A stretch of 54,826 bases of DNA, from assembly GCA_017647025.1 (NCBI GenBank), contig JAGCLL010000054.1, positions 1-54,826 on the forward strand, in the 5' to 3' direction. This document shows, in pieces, positions 1 through 9,031 of the stretch (the stretch's first letter is position 1; each line of letters starts with the position of its first letter). The position numbers and the translations under genes are program-made. The notes below the pieces were generated by a model. The model made no database searches and was not told where the DNA came from. It worked only from the letters and a program-made list of their open reading frames with translations. The DNA is from Alistipes sp. Its GTDB lineage: Bacteria; Bacteroidota; Bacteroidia; Bacteroidales; Rikenellaceae.

Positions 1-1602
1 CCCTACTACTCACGAGGCGTTACACGCCTGTTAAATCAGCAATTCAAGGAGGCAATCGAGGATTTCGACAACTTTATCCGCTACGAGAAGAAGGTTGCCG
101 ATGCCTACATCAATCGTGGTGTTTGCCACCTCTACCTCAAAGATACCGTGCGTGCTTATGCCGACTTCGACCTTGGCATTCGCACCAACCGAGAGAGCCC
201 TACGGGCTACAATCGCCGAGGCGTGTTGCTCTTGCAACAAAATCGCTTCGAGGAGGCAGAAAAGGATTTCGATATGGCAGTGAAGTGCGACTCGACATTG
301 GCGATGTCATTCTTTAACCGTGCTTTGGTCTATAACGAAACCAATCGCCCTATGCAATCGTTATCCGACCTTGACCGAGTAATTCAATTAGACTCAACAA
401 GTTCGATTACATACTTCAATCGTGCGATAATTCGCTCACGAGTAGGCGATTACAATCGAGCCCTCGAAGATTACAACAAAGTTGCGGAGTACTCTCCCGA
501 CAATGTTTTAGTCTATTACAATCGTGCGTTACTATACCAGCAGTTGGGAGAAATCGAGCGTGCAAAAGCGGATTACACAAAGGCGATTGAACTCTACCCC
601 GACTTTGCAAACGCCTATCTCGGTCGCAGTTACTTGCGCCACCTTCTGCGTGATTACAAGGGTGCAAGAAGCGACAAGCAGATTGCCGAGCGAAAAATTG
701 CGGAGTATAAATCTCGCCTAAACGACACGACATATTCGATTTATGCCGACACAACTCGCCGATTTGACAAGTTGCTCTCTTTTGAGAGCAAGTTGGCTGG
801 CTCATCGTTTGAGCGTATAACCTCACGCCGCACCACTGACGAGAAGATGGCGTTGTTGCCAATGTTCAAGTTTACATTCACGCAGGACTCGACCGAGCAG
901 ACCGCTACGGCGCAGAAGTTCCATTCGCAACGAGCCGAGGATTTCATCGAGCGACTCAACAACCCATTATTGGCAATTTCGTGCCGAGAGAGCAATATCG
1001 CACCTGACTCGCTCGTAGCGATAAATCGTCGTTTGAAGGCAAAAACTCGCACCGCAACACCAACCTTTGAAGAGTTATTCTCGTTGGCTATTTCGGAGTC
1101 GTTGGTCAAGCAGTACACCAATGCTGTAAACACCTATACATCAGCGATACAAGCCTCGCCAACTAACCCATTCGTCTATCTCAACCGAGCAACCACCCAG
1201 GCGGAGATGATTGATTTTATCTCCTCGATTGAGAGTGCATATCAGCGTATTTCGATTGAGAGCGACCCTGCACGGCAGTTGCACAACCGCACTACTCGCA
1301 CCTACAACTACGACGAGGCGATTGCCGATTTGACCAAGGCGATAAAACTCCATCCAGGTTTTGCCTACGCCTACTATAACCGTGCAAACCTCTTGGCGTT
1401 GTCGGGCAAGTTACCAGAGGCATTCGAGGACTACTCGAAGGCTATCGAGTTGAATCCTCACTTTGCCGAGGCGTACTACAATCGTGGTTTGATACAAATC
1501 TATATGAAGGATACTCGCAAGGGCTGCCTTGACATATCGAAGGCGGGCGAGTTGGGTATCGAGGAGGCTTACGAGGTTTTGAAAACCTACGCAAATCAGT
1601 AA
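1..1602 (+). CDS. TPR-repeat protein, 5' end outside window
   Basis: The reading frame is open from the first base to the stop at 1600-1602 (533 codons visible), so the true start lies before the window. It carries many tetratricopeptide repeats with the usual spacing: about five in the first 200 residues (units of the form YYNRALLYQQLGEIERAKADY) and at least two at the C-terminus (AYYNRANLLALSGKLPEAFEDY). Between them is a non-TPR stretch of roughly 200 residues. TPR arrays are protein-protein interaction scaffolds; in Bacteroidota such proteins are often periplasmic or outer-membrane associated, but the N-terminus that would show a signal peptide is missing. The MFS gene follows after 33 bp on the same strand, so co-transcription is possible. 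No specific function is assigned. Confidence 0.9.
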   Translation, partial: PYYSRGVTRLLNQQFKEAIEDFDNFIRYEKKVADAYINRGVCHLYLKDTVRAYADFDLGIRTNRESPTGYNRRGVLLLQQNRFEEAEKDFDMAVKCDSTLAMSFFNRALVYNETNRPMQSLSDLDRVIQLDSTSSITYFNRAIIRSRVGDYNRALEDYNKVAEYSPDNVLVYYNRALLYQQLGEIERAKADYTKAIELYPDFANAYLGRSYLRHLLRDYKGARSDKQIAERKIAEYKSRLNDTTYSIYADTTRRFDKLLSFESKLAGSSFERITSRRTTDEKMALLPMFKFTFTQDSTEQTATAQKFHSQRAEDFIERLNNPLLAISCRESNIAPDSLVAINRRLKAKTRTATPTFEELFSLAISESLVKQYTNAVNTYTSAIQASPTNPFVYLNRATTQAEMIDFISSIESAYQRISIESDPARQLHNRTTRTYNYDEAIADLTKAIKLHPGFAYAYYNRANLLALSGKLPEAFEDYSKAIELNPHFAEAYYNRGLIQIYMKDTRKGCLDISKAGELGIEEAYEVLKTYANQ

Positions 1603-1635
1603 AACACAATATAAACTTAAATAAATTAAAGTATT

Positions 1636-3048
1636 ATGACTCAATCTATTCAAAAGAAATTGAACGACTCTGCGTTGGCTCGTTGGAGTGCGATGGTACT
1701 CATCGCCTTGATGATGCTCTTTGCGCATATGTTCGTTGATGTAATCTCTCCTATCAAGGAGTTGATTCAGATTCAGCGTGGCTGGACATCTGATGTATTC
1801 GGAACCTATGCAGGCTCGGAGTATCTGCTCAATGTATGGGGCTTCCTCATCGTTGCAGGTATTATTCTCGACAAGATGGGTATTCGCTTTACTGGTCTTA
1901 CCTCGGCTATCGTAATGGTTGTGGGTGCTTGCATCAAGTATTTCGCAGTTAGCGAGGCTTTCATTGGCACAGGCTTGGAGGCTTGGCTCAACTCGTGGTG
2001 GGTTGCTATGCCAGCAAGCGCAAAACTCGCATCGTTTGGCTTTATGATCTTCGGTTGCGGTTGCGAAATGGCAGGTATCACCGCATCGAAGGCTCTCGCA
2101 AAGTGGTTCGAGGGCAAGGAGATGGCTTTGGCTATGGGCTTGGAGATGGCTCTTGCTCGTGTAGGTGTATTTGTAATCTTTACTATCTCGCCTCGTTTGG
2201 CGGGTATTGGTGGCTTGGAGCCTTCGGTTGTTAAGCCGGTTGCATTCTGCACTGCATTGCTCTTTATCGGCCTGTTGTGCTACTCTATCTTCTGCGTTAT
2301 GGACAAGAAGTTCGATAAGCAGTTGGGCGCAGAGGCTGCGCAGGGCGAGAGCGAGGAGGAGTTCAAGTTCTCTGATGTAATCAACATCTTCAAGAGCAAG
2401 TTATTCTGGATTGTTGCAATGCTTTGCGTGTTGTACTACTCGGCAATCTTCCCATTCCAGAAGTTCGCTGCAAATATGTTGCAGAGCAACCTCGGACTCG
2501 ATGCTACCACCGCAGCCGACATCTTCCGTTGGTTCCCTATCGGTGCGGCTTGCATCACCCCACTCCTCGGTTGGTTCCTCGACAAAAAGGGTAAGGGCGC
2601 AACAATGCTTATTCTCGGCTCATTGCTGATGATTATCTGTCACCTCACCTTCGCGTTGGTATTGCCGGCATTCCCAAGCACAATTATCGCCTTTGCAGCG
2701 ATTATTTTGCTCGGAATATCGTTCTCGTTAGTTCCTGCATCGTTGTGGCCTTCGATTCCGAAGATTATGGACAAGCGCTTCTTGGGTAGTGCATATTCGC
2801 TCATCTTCTGGGTGCAGAACTTTGGTTTGAGTGGAACACCTATGATTATCGGTTGGGCGTTGGAGAAGAGCAATCCAGGCGTTGCCGAGCAGATTGCAGC
2901 CGGCGCAGAGGGCGTTGTCTACAACTATACCCTTCCAATGTTGATTTTCGCATCGTTGGGTGGTTTGGCGTTGTTGTTCAGCCTTTGGTTGAAGGCTATG
3001 GACAAACGCAACGGCTACGGCTTGGAGTTGCCAAATATCAAGGAGTAA
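1636..3048 (+). CDS. MFS transporter
   Basis: 470-residue polytopic inner-membrane protein with about 12 hydrophobic segments, typical of the major facilitator superfamily. The first helix starts near residue 18, a loop containing DKMGIRFTG follows helix 2 (the usual MFS loop 2-3 position), and a charged central loop of about 30 residues (rich in E and K, around residues 225-255) separates the two six-helix halves. The second half repeats the pattern with FLDKKGKGATM. It should move a small solute by uniport, symport or antiport; the substrate cannot be read from sequence. The ATG follows an AT-rich 33-bp spacer after the TPR gene. A bidirectional hairpin terminator follows directly. Confidence 0.88.
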   Translation: MTQSIQKKLNDSALARWSAMVLIALMMLFAHMFVDVISPIKELIQIQRGWTSDVFGTYAGSEYLLNVWGFLIVAGIILDKMGIRFTGLTSAIVMVVGACIKYFAVSEAFIGTGLEAWLNSWWVAMPASAKLASFGFMIFGCGCEMAGITASKALAKWFEGKEMALAMGLEMALARVGVFVIFTISPRLAGIGGLEPSVVKPVAFCTALLFIGLLCYSIFCVMDKKFDKQLGAEAAQGESEEEFKFSDVINIFKSKLFWIVAMLCVLYYSAIFPFQKFAANMLQSNLGLDATTAADIFRWFPIGAACITPLLGWFLDKKGKGATMLILGSLLMIICHLTFALVLPAFPSTIIAFAAIILLGISFSLVPASLWPSIPKIMDKRFLGSAYSLIFWVQNFGLSGTPMIIGWALEKSNPGVAEQIAAGAEGVVYNYTLPMLIFASLGGLALLFSLWLKAMDKRNGYGLELPNIKE

Positions 3049-3068
3049 TCCGACTGATATAGCATAAT

Positions 3069-3095
3069 ATAAGGTGGAGTTTTGCTCCACCTTAT
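3069..3095. terminator. Bidirectional intrinsic terminator
   Basis: An 11-bp perfect stem (ATAAGGTGGAG / CTCCACCTTAT) with a 5-nt loop lies between the convergent MFS and glycosyltransferase genes. T-rich sequence follows in the plus direction and A-rich sequence precedes it. The right arm overlaps the stop codon of the glycosyltransferase at 3092-3094. Confidence 0.75.
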
Positions 3096-4210
3096 TTCGT
3101 TTTATTATAGACCTCTACGAGTTTATCGCACATCGTTGCCCACGAAAACCGTTTGCGCTCGGCAGGGAAATTCTCGGCAAAATGGGCTAACGCATCATCT
3201 TTGTAGAGTCTTTCTATCGCATCGGCAATGCTCTCCGTAGTAGGCTCACAGACAAAGCCAACCTTGCCATCTGCAACAATTTCAGGCAGACCACCCACTC
3301 GCGTTACAACCATCGGCACCGAGAAGTTGTAGGCTATCTGCGTCACGCCACTCTGCGTAGCGGTGCGGTATGGCAAAATGAGCGCATCCGCCACCGAGAA
3401 GTAGTTGCAGACATCTTCATCTTTCACAAAACCCTCGTGTAGCACTACCCTCTCGCCCAAGCGGTCAAGCGCAGTGCGGTATTGCTCTTTATCGTTGTAA
3501 AACTCGCCTGCAACGAGCAGTCGCAACGCCTTATCCTCAATCTTCTCGAACGCCTCCAAAAGCAAATCCAAGCCCTTATAATCACGAATAAGACCGAAGA
3601 AGAGCAAATATCGCTTGTCGGCATCGAGTCCAAGTCGCTGGCACGCCTCGGTGCGCTCTACCCTCTCGCCAAAGTTCTCGAACATCGGGTGAGGCGAGAA
3701 AATCGCAGGGGCGGAGGTGTAGGCCTTTAACTCATTGCCCACCTGCTCCGACATATAGACAAAGCCATCTACCGCACCGAGGTAGTAGCGGTTGAATGGC
3801 TTATCAATCAGATGGTGTTCGTGTGGCTCGACATTATCGATTTGGCAGATGACCTTCGTCTTGCCGTTTCGGCGGGCGATGCGGCAGATTGTGCCGAAGC
3901 AGGGCGCCATAAACGGAGTCCAATACTTCATCAAAATCATATCGGGAGCCTCACGACGGAGTCGCTCGCCAAGCGCCACCCAATTCAGAGGGTTGCAGGT
4001 GTTCACTACGCGCTCGATATCCAAATCGTGCGGTGGTGGCGTATCGACCGTTTGACTTTTGCCGGGGAATAACAGCGAAGGGTATTGCAGCGAGAAGGTA
4101 TAGACCTTAACCTCATCTCCGCGACTCTGATACTCACGCGCCATAGTCTCCATAATCGCCGCCAAACCACCACGATATGGGTGCGCAGGACCAAGAATTA
4201 CAATCTTCAT
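3092..4210 (-). CDS. Glycosyltransferase family 4 (GT-B fold)
   Basis: 372-residue GT-B glycosyltransferase. The N-terminal Rossmann domain opens with MKIVILGPAHPYRGGLAAIM, the glycine-rich acceptor-side loop seen in GT4 enzymes. The C-terminal nucleotide-sugar domain begins near residue 205 (LLFFGLIRDYKGLDLLLEAF) and carries the donor-binding region SGVTQIAYNFSVPMVVTRVG followed by GLPEIV. The first acidic residue of the common EX7E motif is not obvious here, as in some GT4 subgroups. It probably adds a sugar to a surface polysaccharide or glycolipid at the cytoplasmic face of the membrane; donor and acceptor are unknown. It stands alone rather than in a polysaccharide cluster. A -7 box (TATCTTTG) lies about 28 bp upstream of the ATG. 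Confidence 0.88.
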   Translation of the reverse strand: MKIVILGPAHPYRGGLAAIMETMAREYQSRGDEVKVYTFSLQYPSLLFPGKSQTVDTPPPHDLDIERVVNTCNPLNWVALGERLRREAPDMILMKYWTPFMAPCFGTICRIARRNGKTKVICQIDNVEPHEHHLIDKPFNRYYLGAVDGFVYMSEQVGNELKAYTSAPAIFSPHPMFENFGERVERTEACQRLGLDADKRYLLFFGLIRDYKGLDLLLEAFEKIEDKALRLLVAGEFYNDKEQYRTALDRLGERVVLHEGFVKDEDVCNYFSVADALILPYRTATQSGVTQIAYNFSVPMVVTRVGGLPEIVADGKVGFVCEPTTESIADAIERLYKDDALAHFAENFPAERKRFSWATMCDKLVEVYNKTK

Positions 4211-4237
4211 ACCAATCTCTGTTTTGTATCCGTTTCA

Positions 4238-4245
4238 CAAAGATA
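4238..4245 (-). promoter_or_regulatory. -7 promoter box for the glycosyltransferase
   Basis: Read on the minus strand this is TATCTTTG, matching the Bacteroidota -7 consensus TAnnTTTG. The expected transcription start is near 4234, giving a leader of about 24 nt. No clear TTTG at -33 is seen. Confidence 0.55.
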
Positions 4246-4252
4246 CAAAAAA

Positions 4253-4402
4253 AGTTGAGAGTGGAGAGTTGAGAGTGGAGAATTATTATAAAAAAACGAT
4301 TTAGAGGATAGCATTGTCCCCTTAAATAGGGGGACGAGCATAGCAGAGGGGGTATGTAAAAAACAATGGCTAAAAGCCACTCTCAACTCTCCACTCTCAA
4401 CT
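4253..4402. repeat. Inverted-repeat element with internal hairpins
   Basis: Two arms of 26 bp, 4253-4278 and 4377-4402, are perfect reverse complements of each other, each built from a near-repeated unit of the type GAGAGTTGAGAGTGG. The 98-bp centre contains a second hairpin (GTCCCC at 4316-4321 with GGGGAC at 4330-4335) and a third (TGGCT/AGCCA at 4367-4379). The right arm touches the stop codon of the bacterioferritin gene and the left arm lies just behind the glycosyltransferase promoter. Similar GAGAGTGGAGA words recur at about 6159 and 48751. No transposase or target duplication is seen. Confidence 0.7.
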
Positions 4403-4913
4403 ACTCGCTTTTCTCCCCTTTCGATTTGTGTTTGCTGTTGGCAATGGATTGCAGGGCGAGATAGTGTGCGCCATAATCAAGGAGGTTTTGCCACTCGGTG
4501 CGGAAGATGTCGAGGTGTTCCTCCTCCTCGGCGGACATCTCCTGAAAAATCTTGTGCGTAACGGCATCGTCCTCGGCTGCGCAGAGGCGAGAGTACTCGT
4601 TATAACTATCAATCGTACTCTGCTCCAACTTCACTGCAAAATAGAACGCCTCGACAGGCTCGTCAATCTGCTGCACCTTGTGCGAAGGGTTCATATCGAC
4701 CTTGCCATTGAGGAACAAAATTCGCTCGGCAATATGCTCGATATGCTCCATCTCGGCAATCGAGATACGGCGCATCAGGCGTGCGAGGTGTTCGTACCCC
4801 GCATCCTCGAAGATAGTGTGAAAATAGATATACTGCAAGGTTGTCGAAATCTCCTTGCCAAGTGCATCGTTCAAGCGCTCGATGCTACGCTGATATTTAG
4901 AAGTCTGCTCCAT
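4401..4913 (-). CDS. bfr: Bacterioferritin (ferritin-like diiron protein)
   Basis: 170-residue four-helix ferritin-like protein. By alignment in my head with E. coli Bfr, all diiron ligands are present: Glu21, Glu54, His57, Glu97, Glu130 and His133. Met55, at the place of the axial haem ligand Met52 of E. coli Bfr, is also kept, in the segment AEMEHIEH. These proteins form 24-meric cytoplasmic shells that oxidise Fe(II) and store the iron, and protect against peroxide. The 20-residue C-terminal tail is Lys/Ser/Glu rich and probably disordered. A 69-residue HTH regulator gene lies 54 bp upstream on the same strand and may be co-transcribed with it. Function is quite certain; haem content is inferred from one residue. 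Confidence 0.9.
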   Translation of the reverse strand: MEQTSKYQRSIERLNDALGKEISTTLQYIYFHTIFEDAGYEHLARLMRRISIAEMEHIEHIAERILFLNGKVDMNPSHKVQQIDEPVEAFYFAVKLEQSTIDSYNEYSRLCAAEDDAVTHKIFQEMSAEEEEHLDIFRTEWQNLLDYGAHYLALQSIANSKHKSKGEKSE

Positions 4914-4967
4914 AAAAATAACCTTTTACGAAGCAGACTTACTTGCAAAACCGATACCAAACGAGGC

Positions 4968-5177
4968 TTATTCCTCCTCTTTGTACTCAAAGATGTCGCC
5001 GGGCTGACAATTCAACTCGTGGCAGATGGCTTCGAGCGTCGAAAAACGGACTGCTTTGCCCTTGCCGGTTTTAAGAATTGAGAGGTTTGCAGGCGTTACG
5101 CCTACCCTCTCCGAAAGTTCGGTAAGCGTTATTCCGCGCCGAGCCATCACCATATCAAGTTTTACTTTTATTCCCAT
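4968..5177 (-). CDS. Small Cro/CI-type HTH regulator
   Basis: 69-residue protein that is little more than one helix-turn-helix of the XRE/Cro family: LTELSERVGVTPANLSILKT is the helix-turn-helix, followed by KGKAVRFSTLEAICHELNCQPGDIFEY, the usual helices 4 and 5 of the YozG-like subgroup. It should bind DNA as a dimer in the cytoplasm. It precedes bfr on the same strand, which suggests either autoregulation or a role in iron or stress control; this is inference only. The ATG start at 5177 fits the family length. Confidence 0.88.
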   Translation of the reverse strand: MGIKVKLDMVMARRGITLTELSERVGVTPANLSILKTGKGKAVRFSTLEAICHELNCQPGDIFEYKEEE

Positions 5178-5246
5178 TTTTAGTTGCTCATTTTAAGTTC
5201 CTAACCTATAACCAAAAACGAAGATAAGAAAAAAATCGTTAATTTC

Positions 5247-5254
5247 CAAATTTA
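5247..5254 (-). promoter_or_regulatory. Possible -7 box for the HTH-bfr unit
   Basis: Minus-strand TAAATTTG fits TAnnTTTG and lies about 70 bp before the HTH start codon. No -33 TTTG is present at the right distance, and the region is AT-rich, so this is tentative. Confidence 0.3.
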
Positions 5255-5309
5255 TCTAATCACTCTATAACTAACTCGAAATGTCGCAAAAGTCGTATTA
5301 TAAGCCTTT

Positions 5310-5344
5310 TTTGTTGCGAATTATCGCCAAATTAACTAATTTTG
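5310..5344 (+). promoter_or_regulatory. Promoter of the acyl-ACP thioesterase gene
   Basis: TAATTTTG at 5337-5344 fits the -7 consensus TAnnTTTG. A TTTG at 5310-5313 could serve as the -33 element with a slightly long 23-bp spacer. Predicted transcription start is near 5348, about 19 nt before the ATG at 5367. Confidence 0.55.
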
Positions 5345-5366
5345 CCTAATAATCTCAATAAGGAAT

Positions 5367-6098
5367 ATGGCAGAGAAGACAAACTATAATTTTTCGGTTG
5401 CGCCCGAAAAAGTTGATTTTATGCTCCACGCAACCATCGAATCGCTCTGTTCGGACATCTTGAATGTCGCAGGTGTCGATGCAAAGCACAAGGGCATCAG
5501 CGCCGATGTATTGATGCAACAAAACCGCTCGTGGGTGCTTTCTCGCCTATCGGTTGAACTCGACCGCCAACCCAAGCAATACGAGGAGTATGGCATTCTC
5601 ACTTGGGTAAATCCGCACACATCACGCCTTATCTCGACTCGTAATTTCGAGTTGAGCGACAGCGAGGGCAAGCAGTTTGGCCGTGCGGTGTCGCAGTGGT
5701 GCGTAATTGACTTCGAGAAGCGTATGCCAGTATCGTTGGAGGAGGTTGAGCACCTCTTCACTGATAAGTTCTGCGATGCACCATCGCCTTGCGAAGCGCC
5801 ACGAAAGGTGCGAGGCATTGAGCCGAGCGTAACCCGTAAGCACGAGGTGCGTTATAGCGATATCGACTTCAACCGCCATGTGAACACAATGCGTTATATC
5901 CGTATGATGCTCAATACCCTACCGATTGAGTATCTGACCGAGCCACGCCCGCTCCGCCTCGACATTCACTTTGCGAAGGAGTGTCGCTTGGGCGAGGTTC
6001 TGACCATCGGCTATGAGCAACGAGAAAATCTCTCGCTATTTGAAATTCGCAATGGCGAAGACGCAGTCGCCTGCACCGCAGCAATTGAGTGGAAGTAA
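5367..6098 (+). CDS. Acyl-ACP thioesterase (FatA/FatB-like)
   Basis: 243-residue double-hotdog thioesterase of the acyl-[acyl-carrier-protein] thioesterase family. The first hotdog contains SWVLSRLSVELDRQPKQYEE, with the WxLxRLxVE pattern of plant and bacterial enzymes; the second begins with VRYSDIDFNRHVNTMRYI, holding the Asn-His catalytic region (DxNxHVNN-like). It hydrolyses fatty acyl-ACP to free fatty acid and ACP in the cytoplasm, ending fatty-acid synthesis or supplying free acids for re-use. Length matches bacterial members. It has its own promoter and a strong terminator, so it is monocistronic. Confidence 0.9.
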   Translation: MAEKTNYNFSVAPEKVDFMLHATIESLCSDILNVAGVDAKHKGISADVLMQQNRSWVLSRLSVELDRQPKQYEEYGILTWVNPHTSRLISTRNFELSDSEGKQFGRAVSQWCVIDFEKRMPVSLEEVEHLFTDKFCDAPSPCEAPRKVRGIEPSVTRKHEVRYSDIDFNRHVNTMRYIRMMLNTLPIEYLTEPRPLRLDIHFAKECRLGEVLTIGYEQRENLSLFEIRNGEDAVACTAAIEWK

Positions 6099-6128
6099 AA
6101 AAATCGAGGAAAATCCTCGATTTTTTTT
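6097..6128. terminator. Intrinsic terminator after the thioesterase gene
   Basis: A perfect hairpin (AAAATCGAGG at 6100-6109 pairing with CCTCGATTTT, loop about 5 nt) begins two bases after the stop codon and runs into eight T's. The A-run on the other side makes it potentially bidirectional. Confidence 0.85.
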
Positions 6129-6150
6129 GCTATTAACTATTCTTATTTTG

Positions 6151-6183
6151 CAAAAAAAGAGTGGAGAAAAATCTCTCCACTCT
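6151..6183 (-). terminator. Intrinsic terminator of the M16 protease gene
   Basis: AGAGTGGAGA (6158-6167) pairs perfectly with TCTCCACTCT (6174-6183). Read on the minus strand the hairpin is followed by a run of seven T's, 26 bp after the protease stop codon. Confidence 0.8.
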
Positions 6184-6208
6184 CAACTTTCAACTCTTAA
6201 CTTGAAAA

Positions 6209-9031
6209 CTATTTCTCTGGTCGCATTACGATATAAGCCATATTATTGTCGGCCAAAACCTTCGCTGCGAGAGCCTTCAAATCATCGTAGGTCAACTCCT
6301 CGACTGCCTTCTTGTACTCGGCAGCAAAATCAACGCCACGATAGTTGTACTCATCGAGCCAATCAACCCAGTTATGGTTAGACTGAATCTGATTCTCGTA
6401 CTCCTTCAAGAGGTACTTGCGAGTCTTCTCAACATCCTCCTTATTAGGACCCTCGGTTGCAATCTTCTTAATCTCGGCGATTACAATCTGGCTCAACTCG
6501 TCAGCCATCTGCTCGTTGGTGTCGAACATGACAATTAGTTGATACCAAGGCCTGTACTCTGCCATAGCACGACCACCTACACCTACGCTGTAAGTACCAC
6601 CCTTCTCCTCACGGATAGAGATAGTATAGCGGCTACGGAGCACGTGCGAAAGTACATTCATCGCAACACGATTCTTGATAGTGTAGTCCATATCGCCAGT
6701 GAAGATGCGTGTAACACCAACCTTTGGCTGCTGCATCTTAACCTTGAAGTCATTTACAACCTCTCCCTTAACTGCACGAACACCATCATCTGCCAACTTG
6801 TTGAGTTTCTTCGATACTGGCAACGAGCCGAGATACTTCTCAACGAGTGGCTTCAAAGTTGCCAAATCTACATTACCAACGATATAGGTAGTAAAGTTTG
6901 CAGCATTCGAGAACAGTGCCTTATAAGCAGGCTCAATCTGCTCGAACTTAACCATATCGAGGATTGCAGGTGTAAGTTGCTGACGACGGAAGTGGTTGCC
7001 ATAGAGAGTCTTCTGACGCTCCACGCCCGAAATGTAGTCAGGGTTTGTCTGCGCATTCTCGATGTAAGGGCGATACTGATTCATAATTACATCGTAATCG
7101 TCCTTCGAGAAGCGAGGAGCAGTGAACTGCAAGTAGATCAACTGCATAATAGTTTCAAGATCCTTTGGTGAGCCCTGTCCTACAACGCCAACCTCGTAGT
7201 CGTCAACACCAAGGCTAACATCTGCATCCTTGCCCGAAAGTTGCTTGCGCAAGTCGGTTGAAGAGAACTTCGATACACCCATATAGTTGGTCATAATTGG
7301 AAGGAATGCCGAAGTCCAGTACAACTCATCGCTCAATGACGACTGTCCGAAGTGCGCCTGCATCGACACCTTAACCTCGTCAGCCTTGAAAGTTGTAGGC
7401 TTAACAACAACCTTCAAACCATTCTTCAATACCCAAGTAGTTGTGCCGAGAGCCTCATTCTTCGACTCCTTCTTCACTGCCGAGCCCTTCAACTTTGCAT
7501 CAGCCGGAATGAGTGGCTCCTTAACGGTGTTATCAGCGTAAGGTGCGATGTCCGAAGCCTTAACCTTTGCCAAAACCTCTGCCAACTGCGCCTCGGTAGG
7601 ATTTACCAAACCTTCACGCTTTGGAGCATTAACAATCAACACCTGGTTGTGGTCGGTGATATACTTGGCAATGGTCTTATTGATTGCCTGCAATGGCAAC
7701 TGTGCGATAATTGTGCTATCCAACTTCCACTCTGTCTCTGCGTCAGGCATAGGAGTATTCTTGCGGAAAGCATTGATGTAGCGATGAACATACTGACCAT
7801 TCTTGCGGTCGTTGCGATTGTTGTATGCCAACTCCTGTGCCTTCATCACATTGTTCTTTGCACGCTCCAACTCTCCCTCGGTAAAGCCGTGGCGACGGAT
7901 ACGCTCCAACTCGGTGTATGCGGCCTCTAAACCTGCGAGAAGTTTACCGTCCTGTGTATTTACGCCAACAGCAACCGCAGCAAAAGTTGGGCAAATGCCT
8001 ACTCCACCTTCGTTGAAATATGCACCTGTAAATGGAGCATTAGGCTTCATCTTAATCTCCTGCAAACGAGCATTTGCCATATCCTCGGCGAGTTCAGTAA
8101 TAAGGCTCAACTGCTCGGCAATAATAGTATTGTTGTACTGCTTTGGCAACGCCTGACGCTTAACAAAGATTGTTGCGCTGGTCTCGTCCATCTCTGGGTC
8201 CTCGAAGATTGAGATAATAGGCTCCTTGTTGTCTGGCACCACAATAACCTCCTTCTGCGGAGCATCAGCCGGCGAAGCAGGAATATCTGCCATCAACTTC
8301 TGCAACTTTGTCTCCACCTCGTCTACATTGACATCACCAACGATAACTACTGCCTGATACTCAGGGCGATACCACTTCTTATAGAAGTTTTCGAGTGACG
8401 AGTGGCTGAACGACTTCAAGCCATCGAGATGACCGATAAGGTTACGGTGCTCGTAGCGAGTACCCTTACCGAGAGCCTTCAACATCTGAATAGTTCCACG
8501 CCACGATGCGCCATCACGCATACGCAACTCCTCCATAATCACACCACGCTCTGCGTCGATCTCCTTTGGCTGCAAAGCGATAAAGTGCGACCAATCGTGA
8601 AGGATAAGCATTGCTGTATCAACGATACCTGGGCGAATAGTCGGAACATCTTTGAGGAGATACTGAGTGTAATCCCACGAAGTACCTGCATTGAGGTTTG
8701 TACCAAACTTAACTCCTACGGTTTCGAGGTACTCGATAAGCATCTTGCCAGGCAAGTTCTTCGTACCATTGAAAGCCATATGCTCCAAGAAGTGAGCCAG
8801 ACCCTGCTGGTCATCCTCCTCCTGAATAGCGCCTACATCGTGCAAGATGTAGAAATCAGCCAAGTTCTTCTGCTTGTCGTTGTGGCGAAGGTAGTACTTC
8901 ATTCCGTTAGGAAGTGTACCCACACGAACAGCCTTGTCCGCAGGGATAACCGGAATCTGTTGCGCTCCCGGTTGCGCAGCCACCGCAAAAGCAACTAACA
9001 ATGCGATGACGGATGTAAATAATTTTCTCAT
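6209..9031 (-). CDS. M16 family zinc metallopeptidase (PqqL-like)
   Basis: 940-residue exported protease. Residues 1-19 are a signal peptide ending AVAAQ. The inverted zinc motif HxxEH is present as HFLEHMAFNGT (His80, Glu83, His84), with the distal ligand glutamate in the GVIMEELRMRD segment about 75 residues later. Two M16 half-domain pairs follow; the second copy (from about residue 540) lacks HxxEH, as is normal for these clamshell enzymes. It should cleave peptides or unfolded proteins in the periplasm. Length matches Bacteroidota PqqL-type proteins. It is monocistronic, with a near-perfect promoter, a leader of about 110 nt and its own terminator. The substrate is unknown. Confidence 0.92.
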   Translation of the reverse strand: MRKLFTSVIALLVAFAVAAQPGAQQIPVIPADKAVRVGTLPNGMKYYLRHNDKQKNLADFYILHDVGAIQEEDDQQGLAHFLEHMAFNGTKNLPGKMLIEYLETVGVKFGTNLNAGTSWDYTQYLLKDVPTIRPGIVDTAMLILHDWSHFIALQPKEIDAERGVIMEELRMRDGASWRGTIQMLKALGKGTRYEHRNLIGHLDGLKSFSHSSLENFYKKWYRPEYQAVVIVGDVNVDEVETKLQKLMADIPASPADAPQKEVIVVPDNKEPIISIFEDPEMDETSATIFVKRQALPKQYNNTIIAEQLSLITELAEDMANARLQEIKMKPNAPFTGAYFNEGGVGICPTFAAVAVGVNTQDGKLLAGLEAAYTELERIRRHGFTEGELERAKNNVMKAQELAYNNRNDRKNGQYVHRYINAFRKNTPMPDAETEWKLDSTIIAQLPLQAINKTIAKYITDHNQVLIVNAPKREGLVNPTEAQLAEVLAKVKASDIAPYADNTVKEPLIPADAKLKGSAVKKESKNEALGTTTWVLKNGLKVVVKPTTFKADEVKVSMQAHFGQSSLSDELYWTSAFLPIMTNYMGVSKFSSTDLRKQLSGKDADVSLGVDDYEVGVVGQGSPKDLETIMQLIYLQFTAPRFSKDDYDVIMNQYRPYIENAQTNPDYISGVERQKTLYGNHFRRQQLTPAILDMVKFEQIEPAYKALFSNAANFTTYIVGNVDLATLKPLVEKYLGSLPVSKKLNKLADDGVRAVKGEVVNDFKVKMQQPKVGVTRIFTGDMDYTIKNRVAMNVLSHVLRSRYTISIREEKGGTYSVGVGGRAMAEYRPWYQLIVMFDTNEQMADELSQIVIAEIKKIATEGPNKEDVEKTRKYLLKEYENQIQSNHNWVDWLDEYNYRGVDFAAEYKKAVEELTYDDLKALAAKVLADNNMAYIVMRPEK

